A DNA stretch of 64,000 nt from Triglochin maritima (GCA_963682175.1 OY821771.1:40444201-40508200); one strand, 5' to 3'. Shown: positions 11,851 through 25,012, counted from the first letter of the stretch. Translations and numbers: made by a program. The notes: generated by a model from the sequence alone, not told the origin.

Positions 11851-12988
11851 AATAAATAAATGCTCCTACATTAACGCTTTGAGACATAACTTAATCACGT
11901 AATTCAGACTTATATAGCTATAAAAATATTAAATTAAATATATATTGAAAATCTCCTTTGGGTGATATAACAATATATAACAATGAATCATAATTGATGC
12001 TTAATTAAATTTTACATAATTGGAAATTAAATATGCTTCAATAAGACATGTTTGTTATCTTTGGATATACTAAACACATCTAAATCGACATATCAATTAA
12101 CCACAATAATCTTCATGATCACAAATAGGTTGATCCACCTTTGGGTGATCTTAAATATTTTGTAATCTATGAACTTCAATTATTCATGATAAATCATTAA
12201 GTCATTTCATTATAGCATCACGTAATCATGAATAATAGAATCTAACTTAGTTTGACATCTATGAGAAACATTCTAAATCGGTCACTTTGGCGACTACGAT
12301 TTATACATAATATAGATATCATATGAATAGTTCAAATAAAATAACATGAGTTATTTGTTTGAGTCAAGATCAGAAGAATAAAAGCAGATAGATGTAATAC
12401 TTCATAAAATAGACAAATCTTAAATTTGCATAAAATTATTACAAATATCAAAACATGAGTATCACGTGTTTTACAGTCATGTACCGATTTTAACCCCCTG
12501 TTTCAAGCAACCATACGAAACAGTTTCGTTGCACATTAAAAGGTTCCATACGTAACATGTACCATATTTACCGATTTTAACCATGTTTAATAGTAAAAGG
12601 TTCCATCACACATTAAAATATATTGCATGAACAGTTATAACATTATAACGTGGGAAATAAACGTGTTATCAGGATGGAAAGCTTTTAATGAAATCAAGAT
12701 AAGGGAAAAAGTCAGTAACGTATGCATTTAGATGTTTTATTAAATATGAAAAGAATATTTCCTTGTTTCTTAACTACTTGCGTAATCAAGGAAGATCTTG
12801 AAATATATGAAATCAAAATCATAGATACACATCAAGGAAAAACATGTCTATCACGAACATTGATCTTAAGAATAATGAGAACGTAAACAAATGTTGTAAC
12901 TGCTTTAGGAAATCACACAATTTTCAGGGGAAGCATTATGTATACGTGAAGTGAATATAACATGAACGAGAAATCATAAGTTCTTAAA
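11851..12988 (-). other. Copia 5' leader
   Basis: About 1.14 kb between primer-binding site and gag, with no coding sequence. It contains small internal repeats around ACCGATTTTAACC and AAAGGTTCCAT (12480-12620). A packaging or translation-control role would be inference only. Confidence 0.6.
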
Positions 12989-13004
12989 CCATGCTCTGAT
13001 ACCA
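12989..13004 (-). other. Copia primer-binding site (tRNA-iMet)
   Basis: Minus-strand TGGTATCAGAGCATGG lies two bases inside the 5' LTR. It is complementary to the 3' end of plant initiator tRNA-Met. Confidence 0.92.
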
Positions 13005-13006
13005 AA

Positions 13007-13418
13007 TGTTAGTCTTTTAATTTGGTTCATGATTAATGCACAACAAAACCCTAATTGCACATTATAGGATCTTGAACAAATGATTTCCACAACGATATTA
13101 AAGAGAAGACAAGAACGCATACCTTACTCCATGATTCTATTTAACGAAGAGAAATCTCCAATTGCTATGAATTGATTTCTCCCTCTCAACCTCACACACC
13201 TTTGCTTGATAGAAGTTTTGATGGAGAAAACTATCTTGTGTCTTTGGAAGAGGGAGGACCAATCCTTTTATAGAAGTATATGGAGTAACCACACATCATG
13301 GTGTAACTACCCACTTACCATAAATCTCTCTTAATTAATTGATTGATTATTAATTTCGTAATATTATTAATTTAATGAAGTTTACACTTAATACATGGGT
13401 TACAAGAAATATCTAACA
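13007..13418 (-). repeat. Copia 5' LTR
   Basis: This 412-bp LTR carries a minus-strand TATA box (TATAAAAGG, 13264-13272). Compared with the 3' LTR it has a 17-bp insertion containing CCTTTGCTTGATAG near 13200, and about 15 substitutions by eye. Confidence 0.95.
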
Positions 13419-13680
13419 GGTATTTGATGTCCACATTAACGAGGAAACAGTATAGTCTCCTTGGCGTATATTTGCCATGTTTGTTGCGTGTCCACTTCCG
13501 ATTGTTTTTCCTAATTTGTGGGCTAAAGACGATGTGCAATTGGTAAATTCGTAACATCTGAGCTTGGTCTGATTTTTGTTTAAATCTTTTGCTTTGCCAA
13601 ATGCCAAGCCGATAAGAATGCGTTGTCCCCGAAGAAATTTGCCACCGTTATTTGTTTTATTGTCGGTATCCATTTAATCA

Positions 13681-14792
13681 GTCTTTTAAAAAAGGTGAAA
13701 GACCGCTAGAGCCCGATTGGATTTTAGCTCTGATTACGTCAGAGTCCTGACAGAGTCGACTCTTGGTTCGTCAATGTGTCCCGGAGTTTCCTGAGGCGAG
13801 CGAAGGCTTAGCCCGTGAGTTTTGAGTTGACGCACCACCGTTCCCCAGTTCACTAATTTTTTTATCTTGTTATATTCCAACACGTTAGACCATGGAAAGT
13901 TACTTAGTATTTTGTAGTTTTGCTCTAGGATATCTACTGGCGTTTACGATACCCGATTTGATATGTTATTCTTTACTTGATTCATAAGTGTGTGAGAGGT
14001 ATGGTATTTATAGATGGGTGATAACATGATATATTTGAATGTAGACAAGTCTTATGAATACTTTAGAGAGTTTGAGATATATCTAATAAAATGAATATAA
14101 ACACTTAATACAAATATGATTGACTAAGTCTTCTTAAGGTAATTGTGGACTTCATCGTGAGATGGGTTTTGCTATTTGTCATGGGCCTCAAGACTGGGAT
14201 AATGGATATCCTTTGTTCCCTAACAAAGATGTTCTCATACATTTTAGTTAGTGGTTGGGTTTTTTCGGTGTATGAGAAGTGGCTGGGCTTAATGACCGTT
14301 TGGATTTGCTTTTTAAGTAGATGGCGTGTAGGATAGTGTTTTTTAAGTGTTCATCGTCTCTGTTTGACGTTGTGTCATGTGATGTGACAACTGCATGGTA
14401 TCCTATTTAATGCTTATGGTACTGCAATGGCAGTGATATCTGTTTGGGTGGCGAAAGTCTAGTGTTCGAGGTATTCAAGGGTTATACTGGCCTGGAGTGT
14501 TATACTGTGCCAACAATAATGTTTATCGTGAGAATGGTCCATAATCCAGATTAATATCGGCCACAATTTGTTGTGTGTGTGTTTTTTTAAAATTATTGGT
14601 GATTATAATTTGTAGTATCTTGGGTGTAAATTACTTGTTTGAAGTTTACCGTAGTACGATGTTTGGTATTGGTCATCTCAGAGGTCAGTCAGTAGTGAGG
14701 TGGAGTACTGTTTGCGTTGTATGGGAAATCGTGCAAATAAGACTATTTCACACTTCCTTTTCAAATTTATTTTAATAATTCCTCCTTATAAT
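13681..14792. other. Intergenic, no gene recognised
   Basis: AT-rich sequence. The minus-strand LINE probably continues into its right part but I can read no further motif. Small frames at 14145-14336 and 14575-14909 have no recognisable domains. Confidence 0.4.
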
Positions 14793-15233
14793 TTATTTAA
14801 TATCAAAAGTATGGTGGGTGGGTATATTCCTATCCCCAACGGTAGGAATGTAAGGGGGGTGAAAAGTGAAAACACTTTGTTTGTCGTTCTCGACACCTTC
14901 AGTTGTTGAGTGTGATTGCACGGTTACAATCGTTGCTAACGATGGATTTAGATTGCTCAACGGTGGAGCTCCGAGATATGGTACGGATTTCCAACAAAAT
15001 CTAAGCTCGAACCCTCTCTGTGGGGTGGGGTGAGTTCGCTGGAAAAGACCAGGAGTGAATAGAGGTGGTGTGTAGATATATGCCAGAAAGGCAGGAACAG
15101 GTATACTCAGATGGCACATATTTGGAAATTGGAAATCGCTCGTAGCTTGAATATCTAGAGTTTCAGCACTTGCAGCCGACAAACACTCCCCCACCTTGTC
15201 GCTAAGGTGAACCAAGGAAATAACTTGTCCCAC
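14793..15233 (-). CDS. Unrecognised 146-codon ORF
   Basis: An open minus-strand frame of 146 codons, opening at GTG (no ATG at its 5' end). Composition is protein-like, mixed and not low complexity, with Pro/Thr-rich stretches such as TPPLFTPGLFQRTHP and FTFHPPYIPTVG. I recognise no domain, signal peptide or membrane segment. Just upstream on the same strand (15250-15370) is a GC-richer stretch ending CTGTAG followed by GTATTTTC, which could be a 5' leader exon with a splice donor. It may be a decayed host gene, a transposon-derived frame or chance. Confidence 0.25.
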   Translation of the reverse strand: MGQVISLVHLSDKVGECLSAASAETLDIQATSDFQFPNMCHLSIPVPAFLAYIYTPPLFTPGLFQRTHPTPQRGFELRFCWKSVPYLGAPPLSNLNPSLATIVTVQSHSTTEGVENDKQSVFTFHPPYIPTVGDRNIPTHHTFDIK

Positions 15234-17400
15234 TACCTATGATGAGGCGAAGAAGAAGTATGAGTGAAAATACCTACAGGACTCAAGCCAGAGAAGCTCT
15301 GAGACGGAGGTAGGGCGAGGTCGGGAGGAGTGTTGCCGAGATAGGGCGAGTGAATAGAGCAGCTGAGAATATTTATTTATTTATTTATTTTGGGAGTGCA
15401 ATGTAAAAAAAAAAAACTGAGATTTTTGTTGTCCTCTGATTTCCTGCAGTACGTGACAAAGATTTTACCATATAACTGTGTTTTTTTTAATTAGTAACCA
15501 TTTTTTTAAGATTAAAGTGCTTTTTTGTTGCACCCCCTCAATCCCATAAGCGCATCCTTAACAATTACTGTGCGCCCGGGGCAAATAACTAGAAATCTCC
15601 CAAAAAGTGATTTTTATTTGCCACGTCATCCACCCCGGAGGAAATTCGGGCGCCCGAATTTACTCCCGAGTGGATGGGTTGGGTGGGTGGGGGGACATGT
15701 TCTCCCACTGGTGGGTTTTTTTTGAGTTTTTGTGTTTAGAAATTGTTTTAAAAATTATTTAAAATCATTTTTATAAAAAAATTATGAAAAAATGTTTTCT
15801 ATTTGTTTATAATTTTCTTGGATTTTTTGACAATTTTCGTGTTTTGCCTAGAATTGATTCCGAAATAACGTGTAGGGAGAGAACATATGGTGTTTAAGTT
15901 GTTTCTGGGTGTGGTTAAGAAAAATTTAGGAGGTTGGTTGACCTGACGTGGCTGAGAGAGAAATCAGGGCGCCCAACAACAGCTCGGGCGTCGTCAACGG
16001 TGCTCTAAATGGGAGTGCAGTTTCGGCAGGAGACCACCAGGTCGCCGTGAGACACCTCGCAGTGGATGGTGGGTCACATGTTTTTTTTTAATTTTGTTTT
16101 AATTAGTTTTTGTTTTATATTTAGTTGTAAAATATTATCATAATGGAAATATATATCTGGTCACGTACGTCTGCTACATCTTGGAGGTTTTTCCCAGATA
16201 AAAATAAAAATTAAAAAAACATATTGGAAAAAATAGATTTTAAAAACAGATTTTATAAAATCAAAACAAAACAAAAAAATAAAAAATTAATTTGGTTAAT
16301 TAGTTACACATTTTTATGATGATTTATGATAAATAAATTATAATTATAATAATTAATTGGAATTGTGGAAAATTAAAAAGAAGGGGAAAAATAATGTAAA
16401 AATTAGAGATTGTTGATGTGACTAAGTTGACATTTATGAGTAAGTTGTAGTTGAGAGGTGAATAATAGAAAAATAAAGAAGAAAAATGTCATGCTGATGT
16501 GACGAAAAGAAAAAATATCGATTTGATTAAGTTGATATATATGAAAATGTCACGGGACCTAAGAGAAATAAATAAAAGACTTTTCAAATAATGTAACCAC
16601 TACATAGAATCAAGCACGAAGAAGAGTAAAGATTTTCTTTAGAAGTAACAAGGATAAAGGAAAATTTTAGAGACAAATCCGTCGATAGATGATACTAAAG
16701 GTGATTGTTGAGTTAATTCAGATGACGTAATTATTTGTTTCAAAGTAAAATCTGAAAATTTTTAGGACATGTTGTGGGGGAATGAATGGATGAAAGAAAT
16801 AGAAAAGATGGTGAGTGGAGGAGAGAGTGACCGAAACAATAGCCTCCTTCAAATAGGCATATTTGTAAGTTGTAACATAATGATAATCCCGGGACCTCGC
16901 TGAGAATTGAATAAATGATTATCATCTACTGGACTGGACCGACTGAACGTCTTTATAATTTATATAGTTTTATAAAAGGTCGGAAATAAGATCGTCAACC
17001 CTTTCCCGGCTAGGTGTACTAGGCTTACATCCCAGCAGAACCTTGCAACGTTTCAAAAAATAAAAATAAAATTGGAACCTTAGTTTTGGAGCACCTTGAT
17101 TAGATTATTGTTCGACGTGAAGAAGTGGTTTATAGCTTTCATTTCCAAAAAAAGACGAGGTTTACTTCGAAACGACAACCGAAGTGGTTTAAGCCTGTAA
17201 AAAGAAGGTTATTCCACGTTTCCATGAGAGAATAATTTTCTTCTTTGCGGGATAAGAAAACCTAGGTACGACTGTGTGTGCAAGTTAGTGATAAGAGACT
17301 GTATATACTCGATTTTCTTCTCCTTCACGAGCGCCTGTTTTAAAAGCAGAAGCGATTTTGTCGAACCATATAATTCCACTTATATTAGTTCACGTTCTTT
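15234..17400. other. Intergenic, with a possible MITE at about 15530-16060
   Basis: The only structured part has GC-rich ends (GCGCCCGGGGC near 15575; GGGCGCCC near 15968 and GCTCGGGCGTCG near 15982) around an AT-rich core, resembling a TIR element, but I could not find a convincing TSD. The rest (16070-17400) is AT-rich without a recognised gene. Confidence 0.35.
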
Positions 17401-17847
17401 AACCGTCACTTGCTTACCGTGCATTTTGGGACGGGATTGAGGGATTCCATTCTTAACAAATACAAATCAGAAAACGACTTGCTGAACAGGCCACTGTAAG
17501 AAGAAGGAATGCTGAACATGGGAGTAATAATGGGACTGATCATGAGCCATATGGTAATGAAATATAGGGAACTATGGAGAACGGAACATGAATCTACCAT
17601 ACATGCAAATAGAATGTTTTATATCAACCTATGCACATTATTATTCCACTCTACCTGCAAATAATCACCCATCACCAATTCCAATATTTCTAAAAACGTT
17701 GAACGACTTGAATCTTATCACACTGCAGGATATTATGATACAGTACGCAAAGTGGGAAAAAAGCAAGTACCTGCAAGCAACCTTCGGACAATATTGCAAT
17801 GGCTTCACTGACCTCTCTATCATCTTTCATAAATTAACGTGGGCAAT
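17401..17847 (-). other. 3' flank / probable 3' UTR of the clathrin assembly gene
   Basis: Sequence just downstream of the stop codon at 17848-17850 on the minus strand. No poly(A) signal was assigned with confidence. Confidence 0.4.
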
Positions 17848-20800
17848 CTAAATAAGGCCAGAGTATGTGTTCGGTGTCTGATGAAAAGCCATTCCAGCAT
17901 TAGGATTACCAAATGGATTTGTCGGCGCTTGATGAGGTGTCTGGTGGCCCATCATCATCATCTGCTGCTGCAACATGAAAGCCTGTTGCTGTTGTGCCAT
18001 CATTGCCATCTGAACGTTTGGAGGAGTGCTATATGTGCTTGATCCATAGAACGGATCATGGACCATTGGCTGGATCATATTATGGTTACTCATGGCAGGC
18101 ATCTGCCAGGGATTGTAACTAGCGTTCTGCTGCTGGTTTGTCTGTCGCATGGCATCATCATATAAGCTGTCCAGTGTAAGCTTGTCCAAACCTCCTGCCT
18201 GCATGGAATCTCAAAAAAAAGGGGGGAACATGAGCCAACTGCAAACGTTGATGTTTATGCGTGAGAATACCCCATTGTCACTGCAACTTATTAAGACACA
18301 TCATTCAAGTGGTATGGTTGAAGGTTAAAAGCACTAGAGAATCATCATGTTCTTAAATTTATCAGAATTATGCATTTCTAAACCTGGACAATGCTATGTC
18401 AGATATTTTAGGACTAATCCCACAAACACTTTAATTAAGCACGTTATGAGTTCATTTTGGACATTACCAAATGTTTATTTGTATTTACCGTTCCACTACC
18501 AAGTATTCAATGAAAATAAGCGATAATTGTAGTAGCATTCCTGGCTATGGTTCAAGTACAAGATATCCTTGAAAATTGAATAAACCAAGATTTTGCTTTT
18601 GGTCCTCCATAATCACAATTCACATCCAGGCAGATAGATGTAGAAGAGAGAGGTAGGAAGATCACCAGTTTACTCGTTGCTGCAGCACTCTCATTTGAGC
18701 TGGGGGCTGTCACCAACGCCAATTCCCAACCTGTCGTTCCATTATTGGAACCAAGACTAGCAGGAGGGGCAGTTGATGAATTATCTGCCAAAAAGAATAT
18801 CAGCGGCCCGTACTTTAACTTTTCAGTGCATGAATATTATAATAAGTACTTACCAACTGGAACAATGGCCAAAGCCATGGCATTCTTGTTATCCAATTCA
18901 GCTGCAACCGGATTGGTCTCGTTGTTTAATCCCTGAACATAGAAACTTAAATGTTACTAAATAATAATAAAGCCTGTCTATAGGAAGGTTGCTTAACGCT
19001 TTACAGTATTTACCAACAAATCGGCTGGTTCAGGTACAGGAGGTTCCACTTTCACAGGCTCTGGAGGGGGAGGGGAAGCAGGGGGAGACGGTGCCTTAGT
19101 GTCTTGCTGAACATCAGGACTTTTCTTGTATTCAAGGGCTAAGACAACTTTCGGGGCTTCAATTTTCTCAGCTGCTACCTGAATAGGTTCCCACAATGTC
19201 TTAATTCCAACTACTACAAGAGAACCATAAAAATGCTACTACTGTACATATCAAATCAACTATTTGTGCACTGCATGCGGAAGTTAGCATCTATACCTGT
19301 TCTTTCCTTACTGCAGACGATCGTGGAGCTTCATTCACGTATTCCTCCATGGCTGTGACAAATGAGGCTGGGGGCTGCATTGCTTGATTGAATTAGCATT
19401 GATCAAAATTTGAATTACGAAATGGCAAAATGCAATTGAATTGTTAATCTCTTCTAGTATCCAAACCTGCTCAATGTTTATGAAACCTTCCCCACGCCGA
19501 ATATCAAGGCTCTTGCATATTTCATAAAATTCGGAGAGCCTTTCTGACTGAAATCATGAATTGAAGAAAAAATATTAGCCAAAATAAGTATTTGTCTATA
19601 TCATTGAGACACGTCAATGCACTTTGTGAACCAAAGTAACACACAGAATAAAACTTCAAGACATCCATGTCTATTGACCATCCTCAGACAATGACCTACA
19701 TAAAGAACAATAGCAGTGGAAGCGATACCTGTTGCCCTGCTTTTTTGTATATTTCCAGAGCTTTAATAGCATGATGGCGTGGCATCTCGAAGAACTGCAT
19801 CACACATACATATGTATTACTTTTCCAGTAAAAAAACTTGTGTATGTATTTAAAAATTACCTTGTCAACCAAGTTAATGGTCCCGTTGCTGATGGCATTG
19901 TAGAGCTTAATACTTTCACCAGCAACCTTTACACCATCAATTACATTTAGACATACCAAATAAGTAGAAAATGAAGCAAATAGAGAAGAAGTTCCTTACC
20001 AACGAAAGTGCCAACTGTATTATAAAATTATGTGCTGCTGCACCTTGTGGCTGTATAAATAGAAAAAAGATTTAACGAATATTAAAATATCAACTTTATG
20101 AAAATCTTGTTATGCGAGATTTGTTAACAATAGCTTAGATGAAACTTACGTGGCAACCAAGAACACGGAAAAGAAGTTGTTGAAGTGCAGGTAATTGCTC
20201 AAGCAACTCAACGGTGTCAAGATCCCGAGTTTTCTGTATTGGGGAAAAGTGTCATAGAAATTCTTGAATCACACAATTACGGAAGGGATTACGCAAAGTC
20301 TTCAAAAGAGCACGATTGAAAAGGCCAATTATGCTGTATATGAAAATCAATATCTTGAAGCCATATTGACTTCTTTAGATGAGGATTTCATAAAAAATAA
20401 TATGATAATGTAGACAATTCCCTGAAATTTGTGATATTATCAAATGCTAGTTAAAAGTACTAATAGTCTGATACTAAGGAAATAAATGAAAATTTGAAAT
20501 CTGAAAGCACATGGCCGCAAACGTAATAAACTTTATATAGGCATCAAATACAAAGTTCCAAGAAGCACTAGAAATTGTAACTGCTAAAGAGATGTAAACA
20601 ACTTAAAGGTCAACAGAATCAAGAAGGGCCTCATTTTGTAGAAACTGCAAACAAAGGGCCACTCAAACTTTTAGCCGAATCGAAAACATGAACTCATTTC
20701 TCAGTTTTGCTTTTTTCTGACAAGACCAATTTGTCTAGTACAGATGTCCAAGTGCTTGACAAAGACTCAAGATAAAAGAAAAAACTATTCTGTAGCATGA

Positions 20801-22791
20801 AGTACCACCAAAAAAGAAAAGAAATTAAAGTCAAGAGGTAGAAGTATCACTTACTGAGGGCTCAGACTCGACATCATACTTGACAACACGATAGCATTCA
20901 AGTTTTTCTTCCAAGTATAGGGCGTAAGTGCGGACCCATGCAGAACAATCCCATGCTAAAGGAAAAAATAGATGATTGATTGAATTGAAACATCAAAGTC
21001 TTTCAACAAAAGGACATCTACATGTAAAGAAAATCACTTACCATTTGGACTAGAATCATCCTTGAAATGGGACAAATTAAGCATATGGTTTCTGCTTCTT
21101 CCATAATTTATGAGTTCCTCACGGAAAGTAGGATCTACCTCCCGCAATGCACGATGGATGACGATCAAAGTCTTTAATGCGACCTAAGACAAATTAGTTT
21201 GTATTCAGCCATCGAACAGATTAGGGAAATTTTATTTTTTTATTTTTTTATCGGTAACAGATTAGGGAAAGTCAATGTCCAATAAGAAAGCTAGTGTTGA
21301 TTGCTCGTTTGCTACAGACATAAAACAAAGTAGCTAACAAGTCCAAGAAAGAGAACAGCTTTACAATGGATATATCCATTTAATAACCATAAAGTTATAA
21401 CACTCCGAATATATACATATATTTATATAAACAAGAGCAATACATGCTGATTAAACTGTATGTAATGCACTTTTGCAAAGAAATGTACAGGAGCTCAATG
21501 ATGGCAATCATCGAAACAAATGGCCTTGATGAATGATGCTGCATCACAAGTTCCAAGAATCTGGTACATGCTCACCACAGATTTTCCTTCTTCTAGATGA
21601 TAACCTACACTCCTTATTTTATCCCTGTTACTATCTTTACTGCCTTCTTTGGAAACTGGAGAGACATAAGTGTTACCTTGTACATTTGTTCCCCTTCTTA
21701 ATTTAATTTGAGGTTAAGTTTTACAAAACCTTCACTCGAGCAGAAATTCCAATGATCAAAATGTCTAAACGGGCCAGTTGAGAGGAAAGATTTCACTTAT
21801 ATATTATCTTTTCTATATAAATGTGTCTTAACTCTTACGCCATTGTATCTTAAGAATAGTAAACAAGCTTGCATGGTAAAATTCATTTTCAAACGGATTG
21901 TTATGTAACGGTAAGGAGATTTATCTACACTTGAGTGTACATACATGTTAATCTGAAAATAAAAATAAAAGGCTTAGTGTGCACATACTTTAATGCTTTA
22001 ACAACCTGAAGTCAACACCTACCGCCCAGTTATGTGTTTTCGCTAGACGTCTGGCAAGTGCATGAATGCAGTAAGCTACATCAGCACGAGGTCTTGCTGC
22101 TGAAATTGCTGCAAAAATAGCTGAAAACAACAACAGTGTGATTAACTGCATTAGTTTCTGAGCAATAATTCTTTTGTCAAACAAGAGGAAACACTTCAAC
22201 AAGGACTGCGACCTTGTATGAAAGTAGTAAAAGTAAAAATAGATACACAAGAAAAGAAGTCATGAAACAAAGGTCAAAATAAACCCTGACATACCTATTT
22301 ATTTAATCAGTAAGTGTGCTGGTAGGCAGTAGTTCATAATTTCAGCAAATTTGTTTTCTATTAGGAGTTCAATATATTTATGCTGTGAAGAATGAGAAGT
22401 GGCTAGACAGGTGGGTATACTGAAAGAAGCAGCAGTATATTTTGCCCGAGTAGAAAAAGGTTGAAAGATACCAAAGTCCAGCCAAGTAGCCAACACGATG
22501 AGATAGTTTCTTAACAAACAGTTAGAACTGCAATAGCTAGTCACCTTTTATATGCTTCTCTTTGGCAGGGCGTTCAACATGGTTGGTTGCCCTAACAATT
22601 GCAACATCCAATTCCTGAAAATTCAATGACAGGGCAAACACAATTAACAAAAATTGGGGGACAATCATGACAACGCAAAATGGAGAAAAACTAACCACAA
22701 AATCACTGTTAACTTTAGCCAATCCAACAGTGGTTGAATCCTTGATGGCTCCCAAGTACCTCCTTATGCTCTGCTGGGTACCTCCTGACAT
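17848..22791 (-). CDS. ANTH-domain clathrin assembly protein (AP180/CALM type, At5g35200-like)
   Basis: Exons on the minus strand: 22696-22791, 22545-22614, 22023-22120, 21042-21183, 20855-20955, 20150-20233, 20000-20050, 19861-19926, 19729-19794, 19467-19547, 19297-19374, 19014-19178, 18854-18932, 18666-18784, 17848-18198. All introns are GT-AG and the phases close to a 548-codon protein. Residues 1 to about 300 form the ANTH domain (start [18 protein letters not shown], then [20 protein letters not shown]), which in this family binds phosphoinositides at the plasma membrane. A Pro/Glu-rich linker follows (about 312-366). The tail carries [11 protein letters not shown], a DPF motif (480-482) and an NPF motif (526-528), plus Gln/Met-rich runs; such motifs recruit clathrin, AP-2 and EH-domain proteins. 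The role in endocytosis is from the family. It appears intact. Confidence 0.94.
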
Positions 22792-23560
22792 TGTCTTTCA
22801 GACTATATATCTGACAATCAACACAAACCATGAGCTTAACCACTACAACCATCCTAACCTGCCACTAAATCAAGTTCTTTAAAAATCTAAAATCACAGCA
22901 ACAACCATTTTCAGTTTCCACCACCAATAACAAAACATCCAAATTCTCAAGCTAAACAAAATGAAAATTTCGGATCTGCACACCGAATCGGAACATATTC
23001 GCACCGGTCGTAGGCTATCATCAAACATGAATTGTCTTCACTAGAATTAGATGAACATAAATTTTGAGGTGATGCACCTAAAAGCATATCCATAACCAAC
23101 TAACCAACCAAATACAGTTAAAAACTATAATCCAAACCAAACACATCCGAACCCAAATTCAAACCTACAAACAGCAAAATCACAGATTCCAACGAAAACA
23201 CAAACTCCTCTTCCCCTCTAGATCTCCAAAACCCGAACTGCATCCCGCCACTCCGAAGTCCACACCAAACCTCCGGATCCCAACACGAAAGGACCACATC
23301 CATACCTCCGGATCGAGGCGAGTCCGACGCGAAACCCTAGAAGAAGCGAAAGCCAGAGAGAAGACGACTTCAATTCCAACTCCAACTCCAACTCTCCCAA
23401 CTGTTCGGCTTCGGCGGTCGTCTTGAGCTGGTTTCGGGCAGCTCGACTGCTTCGGGTGGTCCACCGGATCCGTCTAACTATCGTGGACCGGCGAATGGGA
23501 GTGTACACGTGGAGGGTGAGGGTTGGTGGTGTAGGTTTGCGGAAGTGGGTGTGAGATGGT
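22792..23560 (-). promoter_or_regulatory. 5' leader and promoter region of the clathrin assembly gene
   Basis: Upstream of the ATG, an acceptor-like AG lies within 15-30 bp, suggesting a 5' UTR intron. A GC-richer block at 23200-23500 is the probable first, non-coding exon (minus-strand CTAGGGTTTCGCGTCGG). Overlapping frames there are not supported as proteins. Confidence 0.45.
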
Positions 23561-25012
23561 TGTGTGGTGACAGCTCACTGGTGGTGGGGCCCAGAAGGGA
23601 GTAAAGTATGGTAGTTTATGTGCTATTGTGCGCGTGTGTGGATTGTAAGGTCAGATTAGGTCGAGATCAGTGGGTAATGCCGCTGTGATTGTTGCTTTGT
23701 TTGGTGGTAGGGATGGGTTATTTGCACTACAACTATAATGAATGTACTATTTAATTGAAGAATGATTATCGCAATTTTCTTCTCAAAATTATCATAGTTT
23801 TCGTGTCTCAAGTTACAACTCGAGGGTAGCCGTTCGAGTCTTGAGAAGGAATATATCATTTGAACAATGTCTTGAGAATTATACATCATTGCAGAGGATG
23901 ATATGAATGTCCTTCGATTTTGGACCACAACCCACCCAATCTCAGTAAAAAGATAAGTCTTGTAGGGTTATGGATTGTCAAGGAGTTTTTAATAATCATG
24001 TCGAAATTTGTCCAATATGATTTTGGTTTGAACATAAGATGCAATGTGATGTTACAAAATTCATTGTCATTATTTTATTTTTTATTTTTGCACTATGTCA
24101 TTTTCCGTTATTTTGTGTACTTTTTAATCATTTATGTTGAGCTCGAATCTACCATGCTCACGCAAGTGATAGAAATGGTTGTTGATGTATCCACTTCCCT
24201 CCGTTAGTTGGGTTTTTCGCTTAAAAAAAACATTTCTTTTGATGGGTTTGACATGGTTGGAGGAGAGATCCTAAATTTATTCATTATTATTTTAGAAAAT
24301 CGTGATTGGATCAAGGGAGAGATGAAGTAAACCAGAGTTGTGAGAGAATGGGGAGAGTTTGTTAGAATAGTTGATAATAGTGTGGTTGAATCAGTTGGGT
24401 GTGATGTGATAATCAGTAATGATCCGATTAATAACCAACTCATCTGTTTACAAGAATGGGTCGTGTTCCATACGTATGTAATGTAGCATGCTTAATCTAT
24501 CACATAAAGCTGATTAGCCTAAATAGAGAACTTATGATTCTCTAGAATTATAAGGAATATTTTGTTTAAAGATATATTTGTCGTTGTACATTAGTTTTTT
24601 AAAAAGCAAACTTGTTCATATTTTTATTTTAAATTCAGTATTGTATTTGATCTGGTAAGAAAAACACTAGACTTCGTTTGTCGAGGCATCTCTTTATGTC
24701 GGTGCACCGTGCACATCTCGTCTTAATTATTTTTATAATATATTTTTGAGAGAAGTATATATAGTTTAAAAATTAGTATTCCACACGCATTATTTGTATG
24801 TTGATTCCGGGGAGTTGAAACATCATGATCTAACTTTATACATGGTTGATTTCGTGTTCTTAATTGGACGAAATTAAATTTATTTTTAGAATGTCGAACA
24901 AATTTGTTTTCCAAAAAGAGTCTCAATAATTAGCAAAATTCAACTTCGGCCACGATGGCCTCTTGGCCAAAATAGGTGTCATCACGATTCGTATGTGCCT
25001 TTAATTAGGGGA
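23561..25012. other. Intergenic, AT-rich
   Basis: No gene or repeat recognised. Several short frames on both strands lack motifs. Confidence 0.45.

Larger units (their letters stand above)
6978..13418 (-). mobile_element. Ty1/copia LTR retrotransposon, complete structure, broken ORFs
   Basis: The element runs on the minus strand between 5-bp TSDs GGTAT (6973-6977 and 13419-13423). It has two LTRs (6978-7373 and 13007-13418, TG...CA ends, about 4% substitutions plus a 17-bp indel), a primer-binding site against initiator tRNA-Met, a polypurine tract, and copia domain order gag-protease-integrase-RT-RNase H. A leader of about 1.15 kb separates the 5' LTR from gag. Two frameshifts break the reading frame, near 11667-11672 and near 9410-9428, so this copy should not make a full polyprotein. 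LTR divergence indicates an older insertion than the gypsy element at 39.6 kb. Confidence 0.95.
4690..13680 (-). pseudogene. LINE ORF2 C-terminal zf-RVT region, split by two insertions
   Basis: Three minus-strand pieces join across two TSDs: 13424-13680, then 6838-6972, then 4690-4868. The first piece gives a KWTRNKHGKYTPRR-like segment. The second gives YKQIWSTWRPTKVKLFTW and a run ending in LCPMC. The third continues GMEPELTNHLFYECELASIFW. Together they contain the Cys-x2-Cys...His-x4-Cys zinc-finger pattern and the W-x-(9)-K-x-F-x-W spacing of the zf-RVT domain found at the C-terminus of plant non-LTR retrotransposon polymerases. The foldback at 4877-6829 interrupts the zinc finger and the copia element at 6978-13418 interrupts the segment before it. 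The RT domain itself was not found upstream, so this is a dead 5'-truncated copy. Confidence 0.72.

Noticed and set aside
12989..13004. Possible tRNA gene near the copia LTR
   Set aside because: Only the 3' tRNA-complementary segment is present, in the exact primer-binding position; no cloverleaf can be formed. The same applies to the tRNA-Asp match at 46761-46784.
15530..16060. TIR transposon with GC-rich ends
   Set aside because: The end similarity is weak and no TSD could be identified; kept only as a possibility in the intergenic entry.
23118..23508. Overlapping minus-strand ORFs upstream of the clathrin assembly gene
   Set aside because: They lie in the probable 5' UTR exon, overlap one another in different frames and show no domain.
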